Shown one piece after another: positions 10,932-20,299 of a DNA stretch of 64,000 bases. Below the pieces are notes generated by a model. That model was given only the letters and a program-made list of their open reading frames with translations. It was not told the DNA's origin and did no database searches. This DNA is from Acinetobacter higginsii (GTDB lineage: Bacteria > Pseudomonadota > Gammaproteobacteria > Pseudomonadales > Moraxellaceae). Location of the stretch: NCBI RefSeq assembly GCF_000369525.1, contig NZ_KB850072.1, positions 742,760-806,759 on the forward strand. Direction: 5' to 3'. The position numbers and the translations under genes were made by a program. The first letter of the stretch is position 1. Every line of letters begins with the position of its first letter.

Positions 10932-10933
10932 AT

Positions 10934-10969
10934 AAAAAAAGCCCCCAAAATTTAATGGGGGCTTTTTTT
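10934..10969. terminator. Bidirectional terminator between the Sel1-repeat gene and alaA
   Basis: AAAAAAAGCCCCC pairs with GGGGGCTTTTTTT around a ten-base AT loop. The stem is followed by T-tracts in both directions. Confidence 0.92.
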
Positions 10970-10971
10970 TA

Positions 10972-12402
10972 TTAACGCATCTTGGCTAAGAAGCGACTCA
11001 AGCGATTGATCGCTTCACGTAGTTCATTTTCAGCAGGTAAGAACACCACACGGAAGTGATCTGGTGTTGGCCAATTAAACCCTGTGCCTTGTACCAAGAG
11101 AACTTTCTCTGCTCTTAATAAATCCAACATTAATTTTTCATCATCTTCAATTGGATAAATTGTTGGGTCGAGTTTTGGGAAGCAATACATTGCGCCATCA
11201 GGTTTAACACAACTCACACCCGGGATCTCATTCAGCATTTCCCATGCAATATTACGTTGTTCGTATAAACGACCACCTGGTCGAATTAGATCATTAATTG
11301 ATTGGTAGCCACCTAAAGCAGTTTGAATTGCATATTGTGCTTGATGGTTGGCGCATAAACGCATCGAAGCCAGCATATCTAAGCCTTCGATATAGTCTGC
11401 AGCACGTGCTTTATTACCCGTGATTGCCATCCATCCTGCACGATAACCTGCGATACGATATGCTTTTGATAAACCATTGAATGAAATACACAGTTGATCG
11501 CCAGCTAAAGCCGCAACCGCTACATGCTCAATGCCGTCATAAACGATTTTGTCGTAGATTTCATCAGCAAATAAAATCAGGTCATGTTTTTTCGCTAGCG
11601 CAACGATTTGCTCTAACACATGACGTGGATAGACAGAACCCGTAGGGTTGTTCGGATTGATAATCACGATACCACGGGTGTTCGGTGTGATTTTACTTTC
11701 CATATCCGCAATGTCAGGATACCAGTAGTTTTCAGAATCACATTTATAGTGAATTGCAGTGCCACCAGAAAGATTCACTGCTGCTGTCCATAATGGATAG
11801 TCTGGCATAGGTACCAGCATTTCATCACCGTCATCAAGCAGACCTTGCATCGCCATCACGATCAGTTCAGAAACACCATTGCCGACATACACATCATTGA
11901 CATGCATATCAAAGATGCCTTTCTGTTGGTAATACTGGCAGATGGCTTTACGTGCAGGGAAAATCCCTTTTGAGTCGGTGTAGCCAATTGCATTTGGAAG
12001 GTTTAATGCAACATCGTTAATAATTTCTTGAGGGGCTTCAAAACCAAAAGGTGCAGGGTTGCCGATATTCAGCTTGATGATCTTATGTCCTTGCTCCTCC
12101 ATTTCATTGGCGGCGCGTAATACTGGTCCACGAATGTCGTAACAAACATGCTCAAGCTTAGATGATTTTTTAATTTCTCGACTTGATTGATTAGACTGGG
12201 GAACAACAGTATTTTTTGACATAGCTGGATTCACTTTTGCATATCGGTATAAATAACTTTTAAAGGTTTCAACGCTTACCAAATTTAGATCGTGTTGATC
12301 TCTCAGCAATTCAACAATTTTTTCATGGGTGAAACCTGATTGTTGATATTGTCTGATGGTTGGTAATAGATTTTGGAAAACCACACTTTTTTTCTGAGAC
12401 AT
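10972..12402 (-). CDS. alaA: AlaA-type alanine transaminase with N-terminal extension
   Basis: From SSKLEHVCYDIRGPVL onward (about residue 80) the protein matches E. coli AlaA, which makes alanine from pyruvate and glutamate with PLP. Conserved pieces include NIGNPAPFGF, YIGNGVSEL-type VYVGNGVSELIV, INPNNPTG, ADEIYDKIVYD and the PLP lysine in FNGLSKAYR. The total is 476 residues against about 405 for AlaA. The extra N-terminal ~80 residues contain a helix-turn-helix-like stretch (SGFTHEKIVELLRDQHDLNLVSVETFKSYLYR), followed by a Ser/Gln-rich linker. Its role is unknown; it resembles DNA-binding segments of plasmid and accessory proteins. The gene is divergent from msrB across a 240-base AT-rich gap. 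Confidence 0.9.
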   Translation of the reverse strand: MSQKKSVVFQNLLPTIRQYQQSGFTHEKIVELLRDQHDLNLVSVETFKSYLYRYAKVNPAMSKNTVVPQSNQSSREIKKSSKLEHVCYDIRGPVLRAANEMEEQGHKIIKLNIGNPAPFGFEAPQEIINDVALNLPNAIGYTDSKGIFPARKAICQYYQQKGIFDMHVNDVYVGNGVSELIVMAMQGLLDDGDEMLVPMPDYPLWTAAVNLSGGTAIHYKCDSENYWYPDIADMESKITPNTRGIVIINPNNPTGSVYPRHVLEQIVALAKKHDLILFADEIYDKIVYDGIEHVAVAALAGDQLCISFNGLSKAYRIAGYRAGWMAITGNKARAADYIEGLDMLASMRLCANHQAQYAIQTALGGYQSINDLIRPGGRLYEQRNIAWEMLNEIPGVSCVKPDGAMYCFPKLDPTIYPIEDDEKLMLDLLRAEKVLLVQGTGFNWPTPDHFRVVFLPAENELREAINRLSRFLAKMR

Positions 12403-12642
12403 TGTTTGTCCTATACAACCGTGCGAAATTAGAATAACACCATATTTGCTTACGCAAAAGACAATATTGTTAAAAATTGCTTACTATACGGATTTAATTT
12501 GCTTTCTTTTTGCTTTTTGTGATTTTATTGCTTAAATTTCACCAAATTATACGATCTGAGACTAGAGTTTTTTTTTTGAATGGCGTAAATATAAAACCTG
12601 ATCATTAAGATAGTTCTAACATCAGAATAAAAGGTGCAGGTT

Positions 12643-13062
12643 ATGGGAAAAGTGAATAAAACAGACCGGGAATGGCAAAGAGAATTATCACCTGAAGAAT
12701 ACCGCATAACTCGTCAAAAGGGCACAGAACCCGCATTTACTGGACAATATTGGAACAATAAACAACATGGCACATATGTTTGCCGTTGTTGCGGTGCGGA
12801 ATTGTTTTCTTCAGAAACAAAATACGATAGTGGTTGTGGTTGGCCGAGCTTTTTTAGACCTATTGACAGTGTTGCAATCGAAGAACATGAAGATTTATCA
12901 CACGGTATGGTCAGAACAGAAATTGTCTGCCATGATTGCGATGCACATTTGGGCCATGTGTTTGAGGATGGCCCACAGCCGACAGGACTGCGTTATTGTG
13001 TGAATTCGGCATCATTACAACTTAAAACAGAAGAAAAGAACGACGAGGAAACGTATCCATGA
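12643..13062 (+). CDS. msrB: Peptide-methionine (R)-S-oxide reductase
   Basis: MsrB repairs oxidised methionine (R-sulfoxide) in proteins. The start is ATG 12643 with AAGG eight bases before it; an in-frame GTG nine bases upstream is less likely. The 139-residue protein has two CxxC zinc pairs (CRCC and CHDC), the substrate motif SGCGWPSF and the catalytic Cys in RYCVNSASL. The stop overlaps the start of the glutathione peroxidase gene by four bases (ATGA), so the two form an oxidative-repair pair. Confidence 0.95.
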   Translation: MGKVNKTDREWQRELSPEEYRITRQKGTEPAFTGQYWNNKQHGTYVCRCCGAELFSSETKYDSGCGWPSFFRPIDSVAIEEHEDLSHGMVRTEIVCHDCDAHLGHVFEDGPQPTGLRYCVNSASLQLKTEEKNDEETYP

Positions 13063-13547
13063 GTAACATTTATCAGTTTGAAGCTGAATTGTTAGAGGGA
13101 GAAACAAAAGCGCTCGCTGATTATAAAGGCAAGGTCATGCTGATTGTAAATACTGCAAGCAAGTGTGGTTTTACTCCGCAGTTTGCGGGACTTGAGAAAC
13201 TTTATGAAAAATATAATGCTCAAGGCTTAGAGGTTTTAGGATTTCCGTGTAATCAATTTGGAGGACAGGATCCAGGGACAAATAAGGAAATTGGCGCGTA
13301 CTGCCAGCGTAATTATGGGGTGAGTTTTCCTATGTTTGCCAAGGTGGATGTGAAAGGACCTGAAGCACATGTGATTTTTCGTTATTTAACTCGTGAAGCA
13401 AAAGGGCTTCTAGGTAGCCGTAACATCAAATGGAACTTTACTAAGTTCTTGGTGGGGCGTAATGGTGAGGTTTTAGAGCGTTATGCGCCAACGACCAAGC
13501 CAGAGGCTTTGGAAGCTGATATTGAAAAAGCATTGGCGAAGAAATAA
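13059..13547 (+). CDS. Glutathione peroxidase family protein (thiol peroxidase)
   Basis: This 162-residue protein reduces peroxides in the cytoplasm. It carries the family motifs [11 protein letters not shown] with the peroxidatic Cys (Cys rather than selenocysteine), [12 protein letters not shown] with a second Cys, and KWNFTKFLV with the Trp and Asn of the catalytic tetrad. Cys-type bacterial members often use thioredoxin rather than glutathione; which one is used here cannot be told. It is co-transcribed and coupled with msrB through a four-base overlap. Confidence 0.93.
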   Translation: MSNIYQFEAELLEGETKALADYKGKVMLIVNTASKCGFTPQFAGLEKLYEKYNAQGLEVLGFPCNQFGGQDPGTNKEIGAYCQRNYGVSFPMFAKVDVKGPEAHVIFRYLTREAKGLLGSRNIKWNFTKFLVGRNGEVLERYAPTTKPEALEADIEKALAKK

Positions 13548-13581
13548 ATGAGCAAAGTTTTTGGTTGAGGTTTGAATTCTT

Positions 13582-14424
13582 TTGGACTCAACTGTTGAAT
13601 TCTGGAGTGATCCAGACATGCCTTATGTTGAAACGCGTAGGGCATGTCAAAGTCGAATTTGCTATAAATCCCACAGCCATCCTACTTTTTCAATTGGTGC
13701 TGTTGATATTGGGCAGAGCCGCTTTTCAAGTACTTTTGCACAAGAGCAAGTCATTCAGGCAGGGACTTTGGTGGTTATTCCTGCGCATGTAGAACATTCC
13801 TGTAATCCGCTGCCAAATCAGGCATGGAGTTATCAGATGATGCATTTGGATGCTACTTGGTTAACGACCTTGATTGAAGAACTGTACCAAGATATTGCTT
13901 TAGAAACTGACAGACAAACAATATATCTCCCTCAATTAAGACCAACTATTGTTGATGATGTAAAAGCCTACGACGCATTTACAGCATTGAATCGGTTACT
14001 ATTTAATGAGCAGATTTCAGTACTCGAAAAAGAACAGTGTTTAATTCAAACCTTAACAGAAATTCTAATACCGAGTTTTCATTGGGAAAAGATCCATTCC
14101 TCTCATTATTTTCAGAAGTACCTTCCAGACTTATTGGAATGCCTTGAAGGCAATATTGAGAATTTGTCTCTGCACGAGCTTTCCGAAAAGATGAATATGA
14201 GTCGTTATGCATTAATACGATTATTTAAACATTACTTTGGATTAACCCCACATGCTTATCAGTTGAACTATAAGGTCAACCAAGCTCGGCAGCGTTTAAG
14301 AGAACCTGATCGTGATTTAGCACGCTTGGCATACGAACTCGATTTTAGCGATCAAAGTCATTTTCATCGCGTTTTTAAGCAACATACAGGCATAACACCC
14401 AAGCAATATTATAAGAAATCTTAG
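13582..14424 (+). CDS. AraC-family transcriptional regulator
   Basis: This 280-residue regulator has an N-terminal cupin-like sensing domain (SHSHPTFSIGAVDIGQ, VVIPAHVEHSCNP) and a C-terminal AraC double helix-turn-helix (LSEKMNMSRYALIRLFKHYFG and LAYELDFSDQSHFHRVFKQHTG). The start is a TTG with GAGG 11 bases upstream; ATG 13618 would shorten it by 12 residues but cut into conserved-looking sequence. It lies 72 bases before a LysE-type exporter on the same strand. Regulators of this layout commonly control the adjacent exporter, so it probably senses an amino acid or related metabolite. Confidence 0.85.
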   Translation: MDSTVEFWSDPDMPYVETRRACQSRICYKSHSHPTFSIGAVDIGQSRFSSTFAQEQVIQAGTLVVIPAHVEHSCNPLPNQAWSYQMMHLDATWLTTLIEELYQDIALETDRQTIYLPQLRPTIVDDVKAYDAFTALNRLLFNEQISVLEKEQCLIQTLTEILIPSFHWEKIHSSHYFQKYLPDLLECLEGNIENLSLHELSEKMNMSRYALIRLFKHYFGLTPHAYQLNYKVNQARQRLREPDRDLARLAYELDFSDQSHFHRVFKQHTGITPKQYYKKS

Positions 14425-14496
14425 CCCACGCAATTTTATACAAGAACAAAGCACCGTACTTTTCTAAGCTGACTCCGATTTATTTGGAGAGTAGCT

Positions 14497-15120
14497 ATGG
14501 AGCTGTTTCTAACCATCGCCATCACGCATTTTATTGCATTACTGACACCTGGTGCAGACTTCTTTTTAATTTTAAAGACCTTGATACAGAGCCAGAAAAA
14601 GGCTGCAAGATTCACCTGTGCAGGCATCGCACTTGGGAATGCCATCATATTGATCAGCATTTATTTGAGTCTATTTATCATTGGTCAGGTGAATACAGAA
14701 TTATTTATCCTCATGAAGTGGTTGGGTGTGCTTTATTTTGCCTATTTGGCGATTCAATGTTTTCGTTTGGCTCAATCAACACAGAGGGTCAATCAACTTG
14801 CTGAGCAATGTGTTGATCAACTACAAAAGCATGCTTACCTGAAGGCGTTTCTATCAGGTTTGCTTTCCAGTTTATTCAACCCGAAAAATTTGATGTTCTA
14901 TAGCGTGTTGGTGATCTTGATTTATCCACAATATAATTTTGCTCAAAATGCATTGCTGTGCTTTTGGATGGTGGGTTTGGTGTTGATCTGGAATCTCGCT
15001 ATTGTTCAATTGATTGGTTCAAGCATTTACCTGTCGTGGTTAAATCGGCATCTACAGCATTTATATTATTTGGCAGGATGCAGTTTTTTGTTGTTTATGC
15101 TGGTACTGATCATGTATTAA
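14497..15120 (+). CDS. LysE/RhtB-family amino-acid exporter
   Basis: This 207-residue inner-membrane protein has about six hydrophobic segments and the family signature ALLTPGADFFLILK near the N-terminus, plus SLFNPKNLMFY mid-protein. LysE/RhtB proteins export amino acids or their analogues. A good ribosome site (GGAGAG) precedes the ATG. It follows the AraC-type regulator on the same strand and ends at a strong terminator. The substrate is not deducible. Confidence 0.87.
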   Translation: MELFLTIAITHFIALLTPGADFFLILKTLIQSQKKAARFTCAGIALGNAIILISIYLSLFIIGQVNTELFILMKWLGVLYFAYLAIQCFRLAQSTQRVNQLAEQCVDQLQKHAYLKAFLSGLLSSLFNPKNLMFYSVLVILIYPQYNFAQNALLCFWMVGLVLIWNLAIVQLIGSSIYLSWLNRHLQHLYYLAGCSFLLFMLVLIMY

Positions 15121-15122
15121 AT

Positions 15123-15150
15123 AAAAAGACGGTCATTTGACCGTCTTTTT
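15123..15150. terminator. Bidirectional terminator after the LysE-type exporter
   Basis: AAAAAGACGGTC pairs with GACCGTCTTTTT around a tiny ATTT loop. It serves the rightward exporter gene and the leftward RND operon that ends at 15168. Confidence 0.9.
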
Positions 15151-15167
15151 ATTCAAGTTATGCAAGC

Positions 15168-18100
15168 TTATTGAGTCGGCTCAACAGGTTGATGTGGTGT
15201 CTTCCTAAAGCTATGGATCTTGCGATTAATATCATCGATAAAGGTGTACACCACAGGGATCACCAATAACGATAAGAAGGTACTGGTAATCAAACCACCA
15301 ATGACCGAGATTGCCATTGGTGCACGGAAGCTTGGATCGGTACCAATTCCGAGCGCAATTGGCAACATCCCAGCACCCATGGCCAATGTGGTCATGATGA
15401 TTGGCCGTGCCCGCTTATGGCAGGCATCGAGGAGAGCATTGAATCGCGAATAATGCTTTTCATTCCTTGCGATAATCGCGTAATCGACCAGTAGAATTGA
15501 GTTCTTACTGGCAATCCCCATCAGCATAATCAGACCAATCAAACTTGGCATCGAGAAACTACTTTTGGCTAAAAGCAGCATTACGAATGCACCGCCAAGG
15601 GATAAAGGTAAGGCCACCAGAATGGTAATTGGCTGTAAAAAGTCTTTAAATAACAAGACTAGCACCACATAGATACACAGTACCCCTGTGAGCATTGCCA
15701 GACCAAAACTAGAGAACAATTCCTGCATCACTTCAGCATCACCAATATTGGTACGCTTCACTGTAGGTGGTAAATTCTTCATCGTCGGTAGTTGATCAAC
15801 TTTTGCCGCAATATCTCCCAAGGGTTGATTATTCAATTCAATATTGAAGTTGATATTACGTAAACGGTTGAAACGGTCAATTTGTGATGGACCACTTTCG
15901 ATATTGACGTCTGCAATGGTACCGAGCATCACAGGACCTCGACTCCCTTTCACCATCAAGCGTTTCATGAGCTCCTGATCTTGACGGGCAGCCAGTGGCA
16001 GTTTAATCACTACGGGCACTTGGCGTTGAGACAGATTAAGTTTTGCTAAGTTTTGATCGAAGTCACCTGCAGTCGCGATACGTAAAGTCTCAGCAATATC
16101 GTAAGTGGTCACGCCTAAATCAGCTGCTTTGGCAAAATCAGGGCGAATCACTAGCTCAGGACGAATCAAGGCTGCGCTTGAGGTGATACTGCCTACATTT
16201 GGAATGGTACGTAATTCACGCTCAAGGCTACGCGCAGTTGCCATTAAGGCTTCTGGATCATCACCTGATAAAGCCAGTTGGTATTGACTGTTATTACCCG
16301 CTAAGCCAACTTGAATGCGTGCACCCGGAAGAGGGGCAAGACGTTGGCGCAGTTGATCTTCAATGTCTTGTAGGCTGGCACTACGATCTGAACGTTCCGT
16401 GGTTTGAATCGTGAGGGTTGCTTTACGCGGTTCACTTGATGCACCACCTGCAAAAGGATCTGTTCCCGCAGCACCACCACCAATCGTGGTATAGATGCTT
16501 TTAATTTCCGGATGATCTTTAATCAGCGTACGTGCATATTCGGCAGTCTTAAGCGTATCTGCAAACTGTGAACCCGGGGTGAGCTCCAAACGAACTTGGG
16601 TTTGTCCTGTATCGGGTGGTGGAACAAAACCTGTAGGTAGCAATGGAATTAGCATAACTGAACAGATAAAAAAGGCAATTGCACCAGCTAAAGTGATCCA
16701 GCGATGATTCAGACACCATGTAACCAAACGCATATAGCCACGCATAACTTTGCCGTCTTTAGCACGGTCTTTGGCTAGACTGCTTGTGCCTTGATCAGTA
16801 GCTGTTTGTACTGTTGCTGATTCATCCTGTTGTTCAACTTTACCGACCCATGGTTTCAGAATATAGGCGGACATCATTGGGGTGAGTAAACGCGCAACAA
16901 GCAGTGAGGCAAAGATCGCAAGAGCCGCCGTCCAACCAAACTGAACGAAAAACTTACCTGCGATACCACTCATAAACGCAGTGGGTAGGAATACGGCAAT
17001 CAATGTGAAGGTGGTGGCAATTACGGCCAGACCAATTTCATCGGCTGCTTCCATGGCCGCCTCATAGGGCGTTTTCCCCATGCGTAAATGCCGTATGATA
17101 TTTTCAATCTCAACGATGGCATCATCGACCAGAATACCCACCACCAATGACATGGCTAAAAGCGTAACGGTATTGAGGGTAAAGCCAAAGAAATACATGC
17201 CAATTAAGGCAGGTAAAATCGATAATGGCAGGGCAGTTGCAGCAATGATGGTGGCACGCCAGTCACGTAAAAATAGCCATACCACCAAGATCGCTAATAT
17301 TGCACCTTCATACAACAGTGACATCGAGCCTTCGTAGTTATCTTCGACTGGCTTTACAAAGTTAAAGGCTTCGTTGATTTTAATATCGGGATGTGCCGCT
17401 TTAAGTTTATCTAATGCGACGACGACACCTTTTTCAACATCAACCTCACTGGCACCTTTACTTCGTGTGATTTCGAAGCCAATCACAGGTTGGCCATTCA
17501 GTAATGCAGCGGAACGCCGTTCAGCCATTCCATCACGAACAGTTGCAACCTGATCCAAACGAATATGTCGACCATCACTAAGTGCAATATCCATTGCACC
17601 TATTTCATCAGCTGTTTTTACTGTCGCAATGGTTCGGATGGATTGTTCACTACCCCCGATTTTGGTTTGACCGCCAGAAGCATCTTGCTGAATCAAACGT
17701 AGTTGACGGGTAATGTCGGTTGCAGTTGCATTCAGCGCCAATAGTTTTTCAGGATCGAGCTCGACTTCAACTTGACGCGTGACACCACCAACACGAGCGA
17801 CAGCACCAACGCCTTTAACCTGTAACATCGCGCGGGCGATATCATAGTCTACGAACCATGACAGTGCTTCTTCATCCATCTTTGGCGATTGAATGGTGTA
17901 GGTCAGGATTGGAGAACCTGAAAGATTGATCTTACTGACAATCGGATCTCGTAGGTCGGCAGGTAGATCAGAACGAACTTGTGACACCGCATTGCGCACA
18001 TCATCAACCGCTTCTTGTAGAGGTTTTTCTAATTGAAACTCCGCTGTGACAGTGACAACACCATCTTGAATGTTGGTGTACTGATTTCTCAAACCTTGCA

Positions 18101-18320
18101 AGGTTGCAATCGAGTTTTCAATCTTACGTGCGACTTCGGTTTCAAGCTGAGGTGGTGCAGCCCCAGGTAATGCCGCTGTGACAGTGACCATTGGTAGTTC
18201 AATGTCAGGGAACTGCTGGATCTTCATCCATTTAAAACAGAGCAATCCAGCCAAACCCAGCATAATAAATAACAGAATGCCGGGAATAGGGTTTCGGATT
18301 GACCAAGCGGAGAAATTCAT
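15168..18320 (-). CDS. RND-family efflux pump permease
   Basis: This 1050-residue inner-membrane proton antiporter belongs to the AcrB/MdtBC (HAE1) superfamily. It begins MNFSAWSIRNPIPGILLF, and the two halves each have a periplasmic loop. Proton-relay residues are present: the DD pair in VGILVDDAIVEIENIIRH and the Lys in MGIASKNSILLVDYA. The N-terminal FPDIELPMVTVTAALPGAAP region is typical. It starts one base after the stop of the adaptor gene, so the two are translationally coupled. No outer-membrane channel gene is nearby, so it must borrow one. It does not read as AdeB, AdeG or AdeJ from memory; the substrate is unknown. Confidence 0.9.
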   Translation of the reverse strand: MNFSAWSIRNPIPGILLFIMLGLAGLLCFKWMKIQQFPDIELPMVTVTAALPGAAPPQLETEVARKIENSIATLQGLRNQYTNIQDGVVTVTAEFQLEKPLQEAVDDVRNAVSQVRSDLPADLRDPIVSKINLSGSPILTYTIQSPKMDEEALSWFVDYDIARAMLQVKGVGAVARVGGVTRQVEVELDPEKLLALNATATDITRQLRLIQQDASGGQTKIGGSEQSIRTIATVKTADEIGAMDIALSDGRHIRLDQVATVRDGMAERRSAALLNGQPVIGFEITRSKGASEVDVEKGVVVALDKLKAAHPDIKINEAFNFVKPVEDNYEGSMSLLYEGAILAILVVWLFLRDWRATIIAATALPLSILPALIGMYFFGFTLNTVTLLAMSLVVGILVDDAIVEIENIIRHLRMGKTPYEAAMEAADEIGLAVIATTFTLIAVFLPTAFMSGIAGKFFVQFGWTAALAIFASLLVARLLTPMMSAYILKPWVGKVEQQDESATVQTATDQGTSSLAKDRAKDGKVMRGYMRLVTWCLNHRWITLAGAIAFFICSVMLIPLLPTGFVPPPDTGQTQVRLELTPGSQFADTLKTAEYARTLIKDHPEIKSIYTTIGGGAAGTDPFAGGASSEPRKATLTIQTTERSDRSASLQDIEDQLRQRLAPLPGARIQVGLAGNNSQYQLALSGDDPEALMATARSLERELRTIPNVGSITSSAALIRPELVIRPDFAKAADLGVTTYDIAETLRIATAGDFDQNLAKLNLSQRQVPVVIKLPLAARQDQELMKRLMVKGSRGPVMLGTIADVNIESGPSQIDRFNRLRNINFNIELNNQPLGDIAAKVDQLPTMKNLPPTVKRTNIGDAEVMQELFSSFGLAMLTGVLCIYVVLVLLFKDFLQPITILVALPLSLGGAFVMLLLAKSSFSMPSLIGLIMLMGIASKNSILLVDYAIIARNEKHYSRFNALLDACHKRARPIIMTTLAMGAGMLPIALGIGTDPSFRAPMAISVIGGLITSTFLSLLVIPVVYTFIDDINRKIHSFRKTPHQPVEPTQ

Positions 18321-18321
18321 C

Positions 18322-19512
18322 TCATTTCTCCTGTGTGGTCACAAGTTGTTTGCTAAGTGGTGTCTCTGGAATGTCTTTGGCGATACTCACCAGATCGCCA
18401 TCTGCCAAGAAACCTGTACCCGAAGAAACCACTTTTACATTGGCGGGTAAATTCAAGAGTTCGACGCGATCTCCCAAACGGCGACCAACAGTGACTTTCT
18501 GTTGGGTGACACGATTTTTGTCATTGACAATAAAGACATAGGAAAAACCATCACGCAACAGTAGGGCTGTTTGTGGAACCGTCAATGCGAGTTTCTGACC
18601 TAAATCAAATTCACCTTTAACAAACATGCCCATACGCACAGCTTGAGTGGTTGGAATGTCTACATAAACCAAGCCATAACGGGTTTGTGGATCAATCACA
18701 GGTGCAATCATTCTGACTTTACCTGTTACAGCAGGTTGGGCTGGGTCAGGTGAAACAATATGTGCGGTCATGCCTTGTTTAAGCTTGTATAAATCCGATG
18801 TCGTAACTTCGGCACGCCATTCTAAACGATGATCACGAATCAGGCGGAACAGTTCTTGACCTGTTTGTGCAAGAGAACCGACCGTTGCTGTACGGGCTGA
18901 AATCACACCATTGTCAGGTGAAACCACTTGAGTCTGTGCTAAGCGTAATTGGTTACTTTCAATTTGTGCTTTGGCTGCATCTAGACGCGCTTGAGCTGTT
19001 GCTTGAGAGGTTTGATACTGAGTAGACTCTTGGGCTGAAATTGCGCCTGTATTTTTTAGTTGCTGAATACGTTTATTGTTGGTAATCGCATCAGTCAGTA
19101 CGGCTTGAGCTTCTGCATAACTGGCTTTGGCTGCTGCCAAATCGGCACGGATGGTTTCGCTATTAATTTCAGCTAAGACCTGACCACGACGGACTTCATC
19201 ACCGACATTGACATTCACACGGGTAAGACGTTGGCCTGAGAGTTCGCTACCAATCACCACTTCTTGCCATGCCGCAATATTGCCATTGGCAGTAAAGGTT
19301 TGTTCCCAATTTTGTTGTTGGGGCTGAACAATTGTGACGGTTAAAGCGGCTTTTTGTTCGGTGGTATCTGCGTTTTTAGCTTTTTCAGGATTCACTGATT
19401 TTTTAGCAGTTCCAGTCTGCCAAACCACAACTGCAATAATTAAAAGTACAACCGCAATTGCTAAAATGAGCCAACCCTTTTTCTTTATTTTCTTGGGAGT
19501 TTGAGAAGTCAT
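18322..19512 (-). CDS. RND efflux periplasmic adaptor (membrane fusion protein)
   Basis: This 396-residue adaptor links the RND permease to an outer-membrane channel. It has an N-terminal membrane anchor (about residues 13-30, no lipobox), a biotinyl-lipoyl half motif (VVIGSELSGQRLTRVNVNVGDEVRRGQVLAEIN), an alpha-helical coiled hairpin (about 115-185, Ala/Gln rich), and beta-barrel and membrane-proximal domains. Lack of a lipid-anchor Cys sets it apart from AcrA/AdeA-like lipoproteins. It is the first gene of the two-gene efflux operon. Confidence 0.9.
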   Translation of the reverse strand: MTSQTPKKIKKKGWLILAIAVVLLIIAVVVWQTGTAKKSVNPEKAKNADTTEQKAALTVTIVQPQQQNWEQTFTANGNIAAWQEVVIGSELSGQRLTRVNVNVGDEVRRGQVLAEINSETIRADLAAAKASYAEAQAVLTDAITNNKRIQQLKNTGAISAQESTQYQTSQATAQARLDAAKAQIESNQLRLAQTQVVSPDNGVISARTATVGSLAQTGQELFRLIRDHRLEWRAEVTTSDLYKLKQGMTAHIVSPDPAQPAVTGKVRMIAPVIDPQTRYGLVYVDIPTTQAVRMGMFVKGEFDLGQKLALTVPQTALLLRDGFSYVFIVNDKNRVTQQKVTVGRRLGDRVELLNLPANVKVVSSGTGFLADGDLVSIAKDIPETPLSKQLVTTQEK

Positions 19513-19694
19513 CTTTCCATAGTCATCAAGTTTTGATGGCTAAGTATAGACGAAGATTTCAACAGTTGGTCAATAGCCTATAGACAGATAAAAAAATTAA
19601 TAAAGTCGCTTAGGTTTATGACTTTTCAGCTTAGGAAAAGTGTGAAATGCTTCAATTCCACACTTTTTATTCTACCCAAAATGATAATTATTGC

Positions 19695-20147
19695 TTAAAG
19701 AGGCAGTAAACGATTGGAGACCACATTTTTCATGACAATGGTTGAGGTCAAACGCTGCACATTGGGTAAGGCAGAGAGACTGTCATCATAGAGTTTCTGG
19801 AAACTGGCCAAGTCTTTAGCAACCACATGCAGTAAATAATCTGGATTTCCAAATAAACGTTGTGCCTGAATCACATTGCCAATTTCAATGACTTTTTCCT
19901 CAAAGCTAGAAAGTGCTTTTTTATCTCCATCTTTTAAAGTGACGAAGATAATCGCTGAGAAATTAAGGCCGATTTTTGAGGCTTCTAGATCAGCATGATA
20001 ACCTTTGATCACACCACTTTCTTCTAATGCTTTAACACGACGATGACAAGGCGACAGACTTAGACCGATTCTTTCTGCCAGTTCTGTGATAGATAATCGC
20101 CCATTTGCTTGTAGTTCAGCAATAATTTTCTTATCAATGCGATCCAT
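19695..20147 (-). CDS. Lrp/AsnC-family transcriptional regulator
   Basis: This 150-residue regulator has an N-terminal winged helix-turn-helix (DRIDKKIIAELQANGRLSITELAERIGLSLSPCHRRVKAL) and a C-terminal RAM ligand-binding domain (GNPDYLLHVVAKDLASFQKLYDDSL). It is divergent from a LysE-type exporter, the classic arrangement of an Lrp-type regulator that activates export when an amino acid accumulates. A perfect dyad lies between the two genes. Confidence 0.92.
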   Translation of the reverse strand: MDRIDKKIIAELQANGRLSITELAERIGLSLSPCHRRVKALEESGVIKGYHADLEASKIGLNFSAIIFVTLKDGDKKALSSFEEKVIEIGNVIQAQRLFGNPDYLLHVVAKDLASFQKLYDDSLSALPNVQRLTSTIVMKNVVSNRLLPL

Positions 20148-20234
20148 TTGGAAGAATCTCCCTTCGGGCTTTGAAGATATAGAAGTATTTGGAATAACAT
20201 TTTCACCATTAAAGCATATCCTTTCTCAACAATC

Positions 20235-20250
20235 TTCACCAAATGGTGAA
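20235..20250. promoter_or_regulatory. Candidate operator between Lrp regulator and LysE-type exporter
   Basis: TTCACC-AAAT-GGTGAA is a perfect inverted repeat with a four-base spacer. A further TTTTCACCA half-site lies about 35 bases to its left (around 20200). Multiple half-sites in the shared divergent region suit an Lrp-type regulator. The assignment is inferred from position. Confidence 0.5.
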
Positions 20251-20299
20251 AAAGAAAACGATCAAAGATCGTATTGTCGATGTGGGAAGGGCTTTGCTT

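Noticed and set aside
15168..19512. Assignment of the RND pair as a named Ade pump
   Set aside because: The adaptor lacks a lipobox and the permease start does not match AdeB, AdeG or AdeJ from memory; no outer-membrane gene is linked, so only the family is given.
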